Source of the DNA: CAZABP01 sp964483245 | GTDB taxonomy: Bacteria; Planctomycetota; UBA1135; UBA2386 | Length of the DNA stretch: 64,000 bases | Assembly: GCA_964483245.1 (NCBI GenBank) | Contig: CAZABP010000009.1 | Location: 41,689 to 105,688 of the forward strand | Direction: 5' to 3' | Shown here: piece by piece, positions 1-9,408 of the stretch | How positions within the stretch are numbered: the first letter of the stretch is position 1 | Layout of the letters: each line of letters opens with the position of its first letter | Translations under genes and position numbers: made by a program | Notes under the pieces: generated by a model | The model's input: the letters and a program-made list of their open reading frames with translations, nothing else | Told to the model about the DNA's origin: nothing | Database searches by the model: none

Positions 1-498
1 CGGACGTCGCTGGATGGGATCGGTGATCTCGCGCGCGGAATGCGCGACTCGCTCGGTGACATCGTGTGGGCCGTCGATCCGAGCAAGGACACCCTCGCCG
101 CCGTCGTGCACCGCCTGCGCGGCGTCGTCGCGAACCTGTTCCCCGAAGAGGACGTGGACGCGGCACTGTCGGCGCCGTCCGACGAGCTGCTCGTGCAGCG
201 TCGCCTGCCGCCGGATCTGCGCCGGCACCTGTTCCTGTTCGCGAAGGAAGCACTCGCGAACGCAGCGCGGCATGCGCGTGCGCAGCGCGTGCGCTGCGCG
301 TTCGAAGTCGAGGCGTCGGCGCTGACGTTGACGATCGAAGACGACGGCGTCGGCTTCGACCCCGCGCACGAGGCGCAGGGACTCGGGATGTCGACGCTGC
401 GACGCCGTGCGCAGGCGGTGCGCGGCAGCCTGGCGCTCGACGCCGCGCCCGGGACCGGCTGCCGGATCCGGCTGCGCGTCCCGCTGCGGCGTACCTGA
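1..498 (+). CDS. Sensor histidine kinase, C-terminal part (NarL/HisKA_3 type)
   Basis: This reading frame is open at the left edge, so only the last 165 or so residues are present. They carry the end of a HisKA_3-type dimerisation helix region (DIVWAVDPSKD, then VVHRLR) followed by a HATPase domain. The ATPase shows an N box (KEALANAARHA), a G1 box (DDGVGF) and a G2 box (GLGMSTLRRRA). This is the usual catalytic end of kinases that phosphorylate NarL/FixJ-like regulators, and such a regulator follows 12 bases downstream, so the two are probably an operon-encoded two-component pair. The phosphoacceptor histidine and any sensor region lie outside the window, so the signal cannot be inferred. 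Confidence 0.88.
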   Translation, partial: RTSLDGIGDLARGMRDSLGDIVWAVDPSKDTLAAVVHRLRGVVANLFPEEDVDAALSAPSDELLVQRRLPPDLRRHLFLFAKEALANAARHARAQRVRCAFEVEASALTLTIEDDGVGFDPAHEAQGLGMSTLRRRAQAVRGSLALDAAPGTGCRIRLRVPLRRT

Positions 499-510
499 CC
501 CCGCATCGAC

Positions 511-1206
511 ATGCGGGTGGCGTCCCGGCGCGGGCGGCTATGTTCGCGAGCCGTGTCCTCCTCGCCGCAACCGACGCGCATCCTGATCGTCGAAGACCTG
601 CAGAAGCTGCGCGACGGGCTGGCCCTGATCCTCGATGGCACGCCCGGCTTCGCGGTCACCGGGAGCTTTCCGAGCATGGAGGCGGCGTTGCCGGCGCTCG
701 CACAGGGAGCGTGGGACGTGTTGCTGCTCGACCTCGGGTTGCCGGGGATGAACGGGATCGAAGGCGTGCGTCGCGTGCGCGCCGGGCGCGCGGACGCGCA
801 GATCCTGATCCTGACCGTGCACGACGACGACGACCACGTGTTCGAAGCGATCTGCGCCGGCGCCACGGGCTACCTGCTGAAGGACACTCCACCCGCGCGG
901 CTCGTCGAGGCGATCCGCGAGCTGCGCACCGGCGGCGCGCCGATGTCGCCTTCGGTCGCGCGCCGCGTCGTCACGATGTTCCACAAGGTCGTGCCGCCGG
1001 CGCAGGAAGCCCACCGGCTCTCCCCGCGCGAGGTCCAGGTCCTGCAGCTGTTGGCGCAGGGGCACAGCTACAAGACCGCTGCGCGTGAGCTCGACGTCAG
1101 CCTCGACACCGTGCGGTTCCACATCCGCAACTGCTACGAGAAGCTGCACGTGCACAGCATGTCGGCCGCGGTCACGGCGGCGCTGCGCCAGGGGATCCTG
1201 CGCTGA
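511..1206 (+). CDS. Two-component response regulator, NarL/LuxR family
   Basis: The protein has a receiver domain (about residues 23-140) and a LuxR-type helix-turn-helix domain (about 168-220). The receiver shows the acidic pair VED (28-29), the phosphorylatable Asp74 in LLLDLGLPG and the conserved Lys124 in YLLKD. The DNA-binding part reads LSPREVQVLQLLAQG, the standard start of the LuxR/GerE fold. It is cotranscribed with the upstream kinase and should act as its output regulator. The first 20 or so residues (MRVASRRGRLCSRAV) are not typical of the family. A GTG at 553 would give a protein starting VSSSPQPTRILIVED and may be the true start; no clear ribosome binding site separates the two choices. 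Confidence 0.92.
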   Translation: MRVASRRGRLCSRAVSSSPQPTRILIVEDLQKLRDGLALILDGTPGFAVTGSFPSMEAALPALAQGAWDVLLLDLGLPGMNGIEGVRRVRAGRADAQILILTVHDDDDHVFEAICAGATGYLLKDTPPARLVEAIRELRTGGAPMSPSVARRVVTMFHKVVPPAQEAHRLSPREVQVLQLLAQGHSYKTAARELDVSLDTVRFHIRNCYEKLHVHSMSAAVTAALRQGILR

Positions 1207-1275
1207 CCGTGATCCGGCCCGGCCCCGCATGATCATGCGATGGTCGCGCGGCATGCCGCGCCGCATACTGCCGCG

Positions 1276-2334
1276 ATGAACTGCGATCAGAACAAGCTCC
1301 AGGAGTTCATGGGCAAGGCGCTCGGCGACATGAGCGCCGCGATGAGCGCGTCCCTCGTCCTGCTCGGCGACGAGCTCGGGCTCTACAAGGCGATGGCGGG
1401 TGCGGGGCCGCTGACCCCGGGCGAGCTCGCCGGGCGCACCGGGACGGATGAGCGGTACGTGCGGGAGTGGTTGTCGGCGCAGGCGGCTGGTGGGTACGTC
1501 GAGTACCAGCCGGAGGCGGGGAAGTTCCTGCTGCCGCCGGAGCAGGCGATGGCGCTCGCCGACGAGCAGAGCCCGGTGTTCGTGCCGGGGGCGTACCAGA
1601 TCATCGCGTCGACGTTCCACGGCCAGCCGAAGCTGCAGGAGGCGTTCCGCCGCGGGCACGGCGTCGGTTGGCAGGAGCATCACCAATGCCTGTTCCGCGG
1701 GACCGAGCGGTTCTTCCGCGCGTCGTACAACGCGAACCTGGTCTCCTCGTGGCTGCCGGCGTTGGACGGGGTCGTCGCGCGGCTGGAAGCCGGCGCGCGC
1801 GTCGCCGACGTCGGGTGCGGCCACGGCGCCTCGACGATCCTGATGGCGCAGGCGTTTCCGAACAGCCGCTTCATCGGCTTCGACTTCCATCCCGCGTCGG
1901 TCGAAGCCGCGCGCAAGGCGGCCGCGGCGGCAGGCGTCAGTGAACGCGTCGAGTTCGCGACCGCGAAGGCGAAGGACTACCCCGGCACCGGCTACGACCT
2001 GGTGACGTTCTTCGACTGCCTGCACGACATGGGGGATCCGATCGGCGCCGCGCGGCACGTGCACTCGACGCTCGCGCCGGAGGGGACCTGGATGGTGGTC
2101 GAGCCGTTTGCCAGCGACCGGCTCGAGCAGAACCTGAACCCGATCGGACGCATCTACTACTCGGCGTCCACGATGATCTGCACGCCGGCCTCGCGCGCGC
2201 AGGAGGTCGGCCTCGCGCTCGGCGCGCAGGCCGGGCCGGAGCGGTTGCGCGGAGTCATCAGCGAGGGGGGCTTCGGGCGCTTCCGCGTTGCGGTCGAGAC
2301 GCCGTTCAACCTCGTGCTCGAAGCGCGGCGGTAG
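1276..2334 (+). CDS. SAM-dependent methyltransferase with N-terminal winged helix (Rv2258c-like)
   Basis: This is a 352-residue class I methyltransferase. Residues 10-95 form an all-helical/winged-helix segment (LGDELGLYKAM, then GRTGTDERYVREWL) of the type that precedes the catalytic domain in Rv2258c-like methyltransferases. The SAM-binding motif I is VADVGCGHG at 177-185, followed by the acidic strand end FIGFDFHP and a post-motif DLVTFFDCLHDMGDP. The substrate is unknown. An in-frame ATG at 1240 exists, but the family begins at 1276. A possible -10 element CATACT ends only 6 bases before this ATG, which would make the mRNA nearly leaderless. It stands alone between the two-component genes and the convergent OsmC gene. 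Confidence 0.88.
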   Translation: MNCDQNKLQEFMGKALGDMSAAMSASLVLLGDELGLYKAMAGAGPLTPGELAGRTGTDERYVREWLSAQAAGGYVEYQPEAGKFLLPPEQAMALADEQSPVFVPGAYQIIASTFHGQPKLQEAFRRGHGVGWQEHHQCLFRGTERFFRASYNANLVSSWLPALDGVVARLEAGARVADVGCGHGASTILMAQAFPNSRFIGFDFHPASVEAARKAAAAAGVSERVEFATAKAKDYPGTGYDLVTFFDCLHDMGDPIGAARHVHSTLAPEGTWMVVEPFASDRLEQNLNPIGRIYYSASTMICTPASRAQEVGLALGAQAGPERLRGVISEGGFGRFRVAVETPFNLVLEARR

Positions 2335-2458
2335 CGGCGCGCGAACGGCGATTCGCAGCGCTCTGTTCGGTGGTAGTGCGAGGCTCGGTGTCTTGGCGTA
2401 GCCGGCGGTGTTCGGCACCGGCTCGATCGAGAACGTGATCACGCGCTGACGCGGCGCG

Positions 2459-2872
2459 TCACAGATCCGGATACTCGAACCGGATCGGCGCCTCCACGTC
2501 CGGATGCAGGCTCGCGTGCACCGGACACCCGCGCGCCGCGGCCTCGAGCTTGCGCCGCTGCACGTCGTCGAGCTTGCCCGGGATCGTGATCACGACCGGC
2601 AGGCGGCCGATGCGGCGCCGCGGGTTCGTGACCATGTGCTTCTCGACCTGCGCGGTCGCGCCCTCGAACGGGATCCCATCGCGGCGCGCGAAGATCGCCA
2701 TCGTCGTCAGCGTGCAGGTCGCGAGCGCGGTCGCCATCAGGTCGGTCGGCGAGAACGACGAGCCGAGCCCTTCGTTGTCGCGTGGCGCATCGGTCGTCAG
2801 CTCGGTTCCGGACGGACCGTGGGTGGCGACGGTGCGGAGCTGACCGAGGTAGCGGGACGTGATCGGGACCAT
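2459..2872 (-). CDS. OsmC/Ohr family peroxiredoxin-like protein
   Basis: The 137-residue protein has the typical OsmC layout and length. Two conserved redox cysteines are visible: Cys53 in ALATCTLTTM at the start of the central helix and Cys116 in RGCPVHASL. Members of this family use such a cysteine pair to reduce organic hydroperoxides with a lipoyl or thiol donor, so a cytoplasmic detoxification role is likely. The segment GLGSSFSPTDLMATAL is the family hallmark before the first cysteine. It points toward the methyltransferase gene and is separated from it by about 120 bases of noncoding DNA. A TAGCTT hexamer lies 6 bases before the ATG and could be the -10 element of a leaderless transcript. 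Confidence 0.92.
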   Translation of the reverse strand: MVPITSRYLGQLRTVATHGPSGTELTTDAPRDNEGLGSSFSPTDLMATALATCTLTTMAIFARRDGIPFEGATAQVEKHMVTNPRRRIGRLPVVITIPGKLDDVQRRKLEAAARGCPVHASLHPDVEAPIRFEYPDL

Positions 2873-2881
2873 GCGCGGAAG

Positions 2882-3754
2882 CTACCGCGCCAGTGTCAGC
2901 CGTTCATAGGCGGCCTGGATCTCGCGGAACCGTTCGGTCGCCTCGGCGGCCGCGACCGGACCGAGGTGTTGATGCGCGTCCGGGTGGAACTTGCGCACGA
3001 GCTCGCGGTGGCGCTTGCGGATGTCGGTCTCGGTCGCATCCGGCGGGAGCCCGAGCACGGTCAGCGCGCGCGTGCGTTCGTCCAGCGGGCGCGGCCGCGG
3101 CGGCGCCTCGTGTGCACCGCCGGTGCTGCGGCCGGCGAGCGCGCGCAGCCGCGCGTGGTGGAAGATCGCGCGCGCCTGCACGCCGGGGATTCCGAGCCCA
3201 CGCGCGATCTGCTGCAGCACGTCGTGCTCCGGCTCGGTGAAGTGCACGTCGATGAACGCGATCTGGCACGCCCACCAGAACAGCGTCTGTGCCTCCATGA
3301 ACGTCAGTCGGTCGCGCAGGCGCAGCGCGAGTGCACCGACGCGGTCGCGCGGGAACGTCGACAGCTCGAGCCGGTCGAGCGGGGCCAGCAGCGCGAGCTC
3401 CGGGAAGCGCGACACGATGAACCGCTCCACCAGCATGCGTTCCTCCGGCGTCGCGCGCCCGTCCGCCTCGGCCACGGCGAACAGCAGCCAGAACACCTGA
3501 TGCGAGACCGGCGCACGTGCGTGGCGCAGCTCGAGCTCCGGCCCGAACTCCTGCGCGAGCGCGCGCACGCGCGCCTGCACGCGCAGCCACTGTGCTGCTC
3601 CGATCGCGGCCAGATACACGCCGAGCGAGACGACGAGCGGTGCCAGCAGCAGGACCGGAGCCTCGGCCAGCGCGATCCCGAGCAGGATCAGGCCGACCCC
3701 GATGCCGAAGTTCCCGAGCGAGCGCAGCCGCTGCTCCGAGTACAGCCCGCGCAT
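2882..3754 (-). CDS. Membrane-anchored TerB/DnaJ-domain protein (DjlA-like)
   Basis: The 290-residue protein combines a hydrophobic N-terminal hairpin (residues 15-55), a TerB/DjlA-type helical domain (about 80-205) and a C-terminal J domain (about 228-288). The J domain carries the HPD tripeptide at 257-259 (FHPDAHQ), which is needed to stimulate DnaK ATPase. This order is that of DjlA, an inner-membrane J protein with its J domain in the cytoplasm. Its ATG (3754-3752) shares one base with the TGA of the upstream surface-protein gene (TGATG), so translation is probably coupled. The much longer open frame upstream of this ATG is only a shadow of that gene. The client is unknown, but the coupling suggests envelope protein biogenesis. 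Confidence 0.87.
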   Translation of the reverse strand: MRGLYSEQRLRSLGNFGIGVGLILLGIALAEAPVLLLAPLVVSLGVYLAAIGAAQWLRVQARVRALAQEFGPELELRHARAPVSHQVFWLLFAVAEADGRATPEERMLVERFIVSRFPELALLAPLDRLELSTFPRDRVGALALRLRDRLTFMEAQTLFWWACQIAFIDVHFTEPEHDVLQQIARGLGIPGVQARAIFHHARLRALAGRSTGGAHEAPPRPRPLDERTRALTVLGLPPDATETDIRKRHRELVRKFHPDAHQHLGPVAAAEATERFREIQAAYERLTLAR

Positions 3755-6700
3755 CAGCGCTCCGGCAGCGTCACGGTCCAGGTGGTGCGCGCGCCGCCAC
3801 GCAGCACGCGTTCGACTTCGTGCGGGGCATGGCCCGGCGACTCGATGCGCAGCCGCACCGGGCCGGGCGGCAGCCGGCCGAGGTCGACTTCGTCGCCGCT
3901 CGTGGCGCGCTGCAGCAACAGCGATGGCAGCCACGGGCCGTTCGCGATCCGGCAGGCGACGCGCGCGCCGCGCACGAGCTGACCGCGTGCCGTCTCGACG
4001 CGGAGCTGCACCGGCACGCCGGCAACGAGCTCGACGCGGAACTCGTGGTCCTGCCCGCGCAGGATCTCCTGCATCGCGCTGACCGCGGGGGCGTAACCGT
4101 CGGCGCGCACGGCGATGCGAGTGCGGCCCGGCGGCAGGGCGCTGAAGCTCGCGCGTCCGTCGGCATCGGTGAACCCGAAGGCGAACGTCCCGACCGGGCT
4201 GCCATGCTCGTCGACTGCGATCACGAGCGCCTGTGCGACCGGCGCCAGGCTCGGATCCGTCACGATCGCCTCGATCGCAGCGCGCCGTTCGGCGTGCAGC
4301 AGCAGACCGCGGCGCTCTTCGCCAGCGCCGAGCTCGATCCCGTCGATGCGGCCGGCGACCTCGCCGCGCGGCGAGAACGACTCGTCGGCGCACAGCGAGT
4401 ACATCCCTTCGGCCAGGCCGGCGAACTCGAAGCCGCCGTCGGCGCCGGTCAGCGCGAAGCCGAAGTCGGACGGCCGCTCGAGCGCGCCGGCGGCGCGCAG
4501 CCGCACGGCGGCACCGCTGACCGGCTGGCCGCTGCGCGCATCGAGCACGCGCCCGGCGATGCTCCCGCCGGCGAGCTGCAGCCGCACCGGTTGCAGCTCC
4601 GCCTCCGCTTCGACGTCGACCGACAGCGGCGCTCCGACCGGTGCCATCATCCAACCGCGGCGCACCTGCAGGCGATGCGCGCCAGCCTCGAGGCCATGCA
4701 GCTCGGCGCGCCCGCGCTCGAGCAGCGCCAGCGACGTGCGGCCGCTGCTCTGCGCCGTGCACTCGACCCAGCCGTCGGGCAGCGGGCGTCCCCCGAGCAT
4801 CACCTCGACCGCGAGGCTCGCGCCGCTCCCCTCCTGCGTGCTCGCATCCAGTTCGACCTCGGTCGTCTCGCCGTCGCGGACGCTGCAGGTGGTCTGGATC
4901 AGGTTCTGCATCAGGTCCGTGATCATCTTGCCGAAGTCGGCGCCGCGCCCGGGACGCATGCTCTGTTCACTCTGCTTCGCCAGGGCGCCATAGCTCGACG
5001 TGTCGAACGCCTGCACCCGATACGTGCCCGCCGGCAGATGCTCGATCCGGAACGTCCCGTCCGCCGCGACCGGTGCGCTCCCGGCCGCGTCGCCGAGCAG
5101 CGTTCCGGCCGAGATGCTCCAGTCGTGCGCGCGGGCGCCCGGCGCCAGCAGCAGCTTCCCGTCGATCGTCCCACCGGCGGTCAGTTGGATCCGGACGTCG
5201 CGCAGCGTGCCGCCGGGCGGAACGTCGAGGCGTGTCCGCCGGCCGCCGGCGAACCCCGGAGCATCGGCGAGCAGCGTCGTGCGGCCGCCGGGGAGTCCAT
5301 CCAGCTCGAACCGCCCCTGCGCATCGGTCGTCACGTGCCGCGCGCCGGCGAACACGCCGAACAGCGGGTTGTCGTGGATCCCGCCGCGCGCGACGCGCAC
5401 GGTCGCGTCGGCGACCGGCTGGTCGTCCGGATCGACGACGATCCCGTGCACGACGGCGCCGCGCACGAGTTTCACCAGGCCTGCATCCACGCTCGCGCCA
5501 GCTTCGACCGTCAGCTCCAGCTCCTGCTCGGCGTAGCCGTCCGCGCGCACGCGCAGCGTGCAGGAGCCGGGCGCCACGTTGCGCAGCTCGAACGTGCCGT
5601 CGCTGCTGCCGTGGATCGGCTGGATGCGCGTCGGCCGCTCCCAGACCAGCGCCATCGTGACGATCGTCGCGGCTTCGAAATCGGTGATCGGCTGCTCGGT
5701 GGCACCGTCGATCACGCGCCCGCGGACCCGCGCGCCGGGCCGCAGCGTGATCCGCAGGCCGGTGTCACCGGCGTGCACGTCCTTCTGCAGGCCGGCGATG
5801 AAGTCGGTGTGCGCCGCGGCGACTGCGAATGCCTGCTCGCCGCCGATCCCGCGGAGCGTGAATCGTCCCTCGGCGTCGGTGCGGCACTTCGCCTGGCGCG
5901 CCTCGAGCGCGAGCAGGTCGTCACCGACGAGCTCGCCGAGATCGCCGAGCACCGGGATCTGCAGCGTCGCAACCGCGGCGACGCCGGCTTCTGCGATCGG
6001 CTGGCCCTCCGGATCCACGACGACGCCGCTGACGGAGCCGCCCTGGTCGAGCCGGACCAGGTGCTCGGTCGCCGTCGGCTCGAGCGTGAGCTGCTCCTCG
6101 TGGGCGACGAACCCGGAAGCCTCGACGACGAGCCGATACGCACCAGCCCCGAATGCGCCGAGCCGACAGGCACCGGCCGCATCGGTCTGCGAGTGCCAGC
6201 CGCGATCCATGACGAGGCCCGGTGTCGCGTCGGCCGCGCGGAGGCGCACTGACGCGCCGGCGACCGGGCGGTCTTCGTTGGTCACGACGCGCAGCCGGAG
6301 CGCACCCCCGGGAGCGACGCGGAGCGGGACTTCGCGCGTTTCCCCGGCGACCAGCGCGAACGGACCGGCGCTGCCGCACAGCTCGTCGTCGACGAGCTGC
6401 AGCCGCGCGCCGGGCGTCGGCGGCACCGCGCGGAAGCGGAACCTCCCGTCGGCGCCGGCGACGGCCGGCTCGCCGAACCCACGCAGCATCGTCGCGACGA
6501 ACGTGCGTGGGTCGCGGACCGGTGCCATCGGATCCAGATCGAGCTGCAGCCGCACGCGCTTGCCGGCCGGGGCATCGAGGCCCAGCAGCTGCCCGCGCAC
6601 GCAGGCGCCGAGGAACGGTTGCAGCACGACCGAACGGCCGGCCATGCGTGCGAGGTCGACCAGCTCGGGCTGCGTCAGCGCATACAGATCGTGCTCGAGC

Positions 6701-7212
6701 AGGAGCCGGACGTGCCGCTCGGCGAGCGCCGGACAGTCGAACGAGCCATCCGGCGCCACGTCGACCGTCGCGAGCGGCTCGCCTTCGACGACGAACGCCG
6801 GCCGGCGCAGCTCGCGCGCGCCCGGCAGGTTCGGGTCGAGCGCGGCGGCCCCGAGCGCCGCCTCCATGAATCCGCGCGCGTCGTTGGCGCTGCCGCGGTG
6901 GATCAGCACGCGCGCGCCCTCGAGCGGCCCCGCTGCACGCGTCCGGACGATGCCGTGCAGATCCCAGGTCGGTGCGCCGGACACCGACTCGCCCGCGCGA
7001 TTCGGATCGGCGTCCGCGGCCGTGCCGTCGGCGGCGGGTGCCCGAGCGGGATCGCCGTGCGGCGCGGCGGCGTGTGGTGCGGCGGTCGTGGCGCCCGGCG
7101 GTGCGGCGGCGTCCGCGTCCGCCGGCGCAGTCGGCTGCTCACGCAACAGGAAGAACAGCAACCCCGCCACTGCCAGGACGGAGGCTGCGACCAGGAGCAG
7201 CCGGGACTTCAT
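3754..7212 (-). CDS. Large exported protein with repeated carboxypeptidase-regulatory-like domains
   Basis: The 1152-residue product starts MKSRLLLVAASVLAVAGLLF, a signal peptide or signal anchor, followed by an Ala/Pro-rich linker. The rest is a chain of beta-sandwich modules of the CarboxypepD_reg type. Six or more show the pattern of a short strand such as GVVVDPEGQPIAEAGV, then a gain-of-structure segment F-L-x-G-L and a closing G-x-Y or G-x-H strand. Such proteins are extracellular or periplasmic and usually have a structural or binding role; no catalytic motif is seen. The start at 7212 was preferred over 7278 because the signal sequence begins there and a purine-rich GGGGG stretch precedes it. 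The downstream J-domain gene overlaps its stop codon. Confidence 0.85.
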   Translation of the reverse strand: MKSRLLLVAASVLAVAGLLFFLLREQPTAPADADAAAPPGATTAAPHAAAPHGDPARAPAADGTAADADPNRAGESVSGAPTWDLHGIVRTRAAGPLEGARVLIHRGSANDARGFMEAALGAAALDPNLPGARELRRPAFVVEGEPLATVDVAPDGSFDCPALAERHVRLLLEHDLYALTQPELVDLARMAGRSVVLQPFLGACVRGQLLGLDAPAGKRVRLQLDLDPMAPVRDPRTFVATMLRGFGEPAVAGADGRFRFRAVPPTPGARLQLVDDELCGSAGPFALVAGETREVPLRVAPGGALRLRVVTNEDRPVAGASVRLRAADATPGLVMDRGWHSQTDAAGACRLGAFGAGAYRLVVEASGFVAHEEQLTLEPTATEHLVRLDQGGSVSGVVVDPEGQPIAEAGVAAVATLQIPVLGDLGELVGDDLLALEARQAKCRTDAEGRFTLRGIGGEQAFAVAAAHTDFIAGLQKDVHAGDTGLRITLRPGARVRGRVIDGATEQPITDFEAATIVTMALVWERPTRIQPIHGSSDGTFELRNVAPGSCTLRVRADGYAEQELELTVEAGASVDAGLVKLVRGAVVHGIVVDPDDQPVADATVRVARGGIHDNPLFGVFAGARHVTTDAQGRFELDGLPGGRTTLLADAPGFAGGRRTRLDVPPGGTLRDVRIQLTAGGTIDGKLLLAPGARAHDWSISAGTLLGDAAGSAPVAADGTFRIEHLPAGTYRVQAFDTSSYGALAKQSEQSMRPGRGADFGKMITDLMQNLIQTTCSVRDGETTEVELDASTQEGSGASLAVEVMLGGRPLPDGWVECTAQSSGRTSLALLERGRAELHGLEAGAHRLQVRRGWMMAPVGAPLSVDVEAEAELQPVRLQLAGGSIAGRVLDARSGQPVSGAAVRLRAAGALERPSDFGFALTGADGGFEFAGLAEGMYSLCADESFSPRGEVAGRIDGIELGAGEERRGLLLHAERRAAIEAIVTDPSLAPVAQALVIAVDEHGSPVGTFAFGFTDADGRASFSALPPGRTRIAVRADGYAPAVSAMQEILRGQDHEFRVELVAGVPVQLRVETARGQLVRGARVACRIANGPWLPSLLLQRATSGDEVDLGRLPPGPVRLRIESPGHAPHEVERVLRGGARTTWTVTLPER

Positions 7213-7296
7213 GGGCCCCCCATCGTGGCCGATCGGAGGGCGCGAGGTGTCATGCGGGGCCGAGGGCCGGCCCCGCACCTGCGGAGGGCGGCGCGA

Positions 7297-9408
7297 TCAG
7301 CCGCCGAGGATCGCGTGCACGCCGCCGGACAGGATGACGCCGAGCTGGTTGGCGTTCGTGCTCGTGATCGCCTGGTGGTAGACGTCGAGCCCGATCAGGC
7401 CGGGCAGCGACGGCACCGTCACGACGACGAAGCTCGGTCCACCGGTGCTGATCGGGATGGAGCTGACCAGATCGGTGCTCGTGTAGACGAAGCAGGTCGG
7501 CGCGCCGAGGCCGGTCAGATCGAACGGCAGCGAGAACGGGCCCCAGGTCGTCGCGGAGAACCCGGTGAGCAGCAACATCGGGTTCGGCAGCGGGAACTGC
7601 GACTGCTGCGCGCGCAGCGTGTAGCCGTCGCCGACGCGCGGGACGTCTGCCGTCGGCAGCAGCGAGATCGACGGGATCGTCGCCAAGCAGGCCTTGCCGA
7701 ACGTCGCGAGCAGGCCGGGATGTTGCAGCCCGTCGTCGGAGAACGCGGCGATCGCGAAGAGCTGGTTGCCGAGGCCTGACTGCAGGCTCGTGCCGGTCAC
7801 GCGCAACGTGAGCTGTCCGGTCTTCGGCGCAGTGAACCGCACGAACTCGAGCAGCGTGCGCTTCGTCGTCGAGGACGCGATGACGTTGGTGCCGTCCAGC
7901 ACCTCGAGGTCCAGGTTGCTCCAGTCGGTCGTCGGCTCCGGACGGCGGAACCAGGTGATCGCGACGTTCCACTTGCTGCCGGCCTCGACGTCGAGGGGGA
8001 ACGTGACCGGCGTCGTCGCGGACACCCCGGCGGTGCGCAGCAGGCCGAGTCCGAGCGCGAGCTGCTGCAGCTGCGGCGCGCGGGCGTAGCCGGCGCCGTA
8101 GGCGTTGCGGCTGTTGAACGGCGGCAGCGGATTCTGCGCCGAGACGTCCTGGCTGGTCGCGGCGAGCGCGGCCTTCACCTCGATCGGGGTCGCCGGGAGC
8201 TTCATCGTGCGCAGCAGCGCCGCGAGACCGGCGACCTGCGCCGACGCATACGACGTGCCTTGCGACATCCGGCTGCCGGCCTCGTTGTCGGCGACCGGCA
8301 TCACGATGTCGACGCCATTGGCGACGAGGTCCGGATACGCGCGCTCGGCGTCGTTCAGCAGTGGGCCGCGGGTCGAGAACGGTGCCACCGCGCGCGTGTC
8401 CGGCGCGACGGCGCCGACCGCGATCATGTTGGTTGCGCCGTAGGCGTATTCCGACGACGCGCCGCCGTTGCCGGCCATGCCGACGACGACGATGTTCATC
8501 GTGGATGCCAGCACGTCGATCGCGAGCTGGTCGGCGAGCGGCAGGAAGTAACCCTCGTAGCTGCAGTTCGCGACGCTGATCTTGTAGCGCGGTGCATCGA
8601 TCGCCATCTGCTGCCAGGCATTGGTCAGCGATTGCACGCTCGCATAGCCGTTGGGGAAGTCGACCACGGAGTAGCTGACGATCCTGGCCTCCGGCGCGTG
8701 ACCATCAGCCGCGACGCTGGTCTGGTTCCAGCGCGCGCCGGCGACGATCGCGGCGACCGACGTGCCATGCGAGATCGGGTCTTCGGGCGGCAGCTTGCCG
8801 GCCTGGATGTTGGCCAGCACGCGCGAGCCGTTGATGCCTCCGCCGGTCCGATTGTTGACGTCGCCGTCCGGATAGAACGTCGCGTGCGGCCGCCCGGTCG
8901 CATTCATGTCCATGTCGAGGCCGGAGTCGACGATGCCGACGACGATGTCCTTGCCGCGGAAGCCGAGCCGGTGCACCAGGTCGGTCGCGTGGTTCTGCAG
9001 GTTCGTCGAGCGCTTGATGCCTTGGCGGCGCGGCAGGTCGGGATGCACGTAGGCGACGCGCGCGTCACTGCGCAGTGCTCCGACCTTGTCGGGTGCGATC
9101 TCGAGCGCGAGGCCGTTGACGAGCCACCACTGCGCCGTCACGCGGGCACCGAGCTGCTCGACGTCGTCCACGAATCCGGCCTGTGCTGCGCGGATCCGCG
9201 CATCGAGCAGGTCCGCGGCCTGTGCGTTCTCGGCGGTCAGCGTGGCGCGCATCTCGTCGGCCGGGATCGCGCCGTCCTTCAGCAGGACGATCCAGCGCTC
9301 GGTTCCGGGCAGCGAGCCGGCGAGCGGTTTGGTGAGTGAGGAATCAGGCGCCGGCGGATCCTGCGGCAGGATCGACACCAGCCCCACACAGAGCAGTGGC
9401 AGCAGCAT
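7297..9408 (-). CDS. Secreted S8 family serine peptidase (subtilase)
   Basis: The 703-residue protein has a hydrophobic N-terminal signal, a prodomain-like stretch (about 35-125) and a subtilisin domain (about 150-440). The catalytic triad is complete: Asp161 in GIVDSGLD, His214 in SHGTSVAA and Ser386 in SQGTSYASAQVAG. The oxyanion asparagine is Asn314 in GMAGNGG. After a beta-rich pre-peptidase-like domain (about 455-560), the last 95 residues form a module ending VPSLPGLIGLDVYHQAI, which also occurs at the end of the FG-GAP protein encoded at 14948-17548. It is probably exported and active outside the cytoplasm. A separate promoter is likely, since 169 bases of noncoding DNA separate it from the upstream gene. 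Confidence 0.93.
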   Translation of the reverse strand: MLLPLLCVGLVSILPQDPPAPDSSLTKPLAGSLPGTERWIVLLKDGAIPADEMRATLTAENAQAADLLDARIRAAQAGFVDDVEQLGARVTAQWWLVNGLALEIAPDKVGALRSDARVAYVHPDLPRRQGIKRSTNLQNHATDLVHRLGFRGKDIVVGIVDSGLDMDMNATGRPHATFYPDGDVNNRTGGGINGSRVLANIQAGKLPPEDPISHGTSVAAIVAGARWNQTSVAADGHAPEARIVSYSVVDFPNGYASVQSLTNAWQQMAIDAPRYKISVANCSYEGYFLPLADQLAIDVLASTMNIVVVGMAGNGGASSEYAYGATNMIAVGAVAPDTRAVAPFSTRGPLLNDAERAYPDLVANGVDIVMPVADNEAGSRMSQGTSYASAQVAGLAALLRTMKLPATPIEVKAALAATSQDVSAQNPLPPFNSRNAYGAGYARAPQLQQLALGLGLLRTAGVSATTPVTFPLDVEAGSKWNVAITWFRRPEPTTDWSNLDLEVLDGTNVIASSTTKRTLLEFVRFTAPKTGQLTLRVTGTSLQSGLGNQLFAIAAFSDDGLQHPGLLATFGKACLATIPSISLLPTADVPRVGDGYTLRAQQSQFPLPNPMLLLTGFSATTWGPFSLPFDLTGLGAPTCFVYTSTDLVSSIPISTGGPSFVVVTVPSLPGLIGLDVYHQAITSTNANQLGVILSGGVHAILGG

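Noticed and set aside
538..2442. Long open frame of 634 codons on the minus strand opposite the response regulator and methyltransferase
   Set aside because: It is very Arg-rich without domains and lies antisense to two clear genes; in such GC-rich DNA long stop-free antisense frames are expected.
3517..6252. Open frame of 911 codons on the plus strand
   Set aside because: It is a shadow of the carboxypeptidase-regulatory-like protein gene, with no protein-like pattern.
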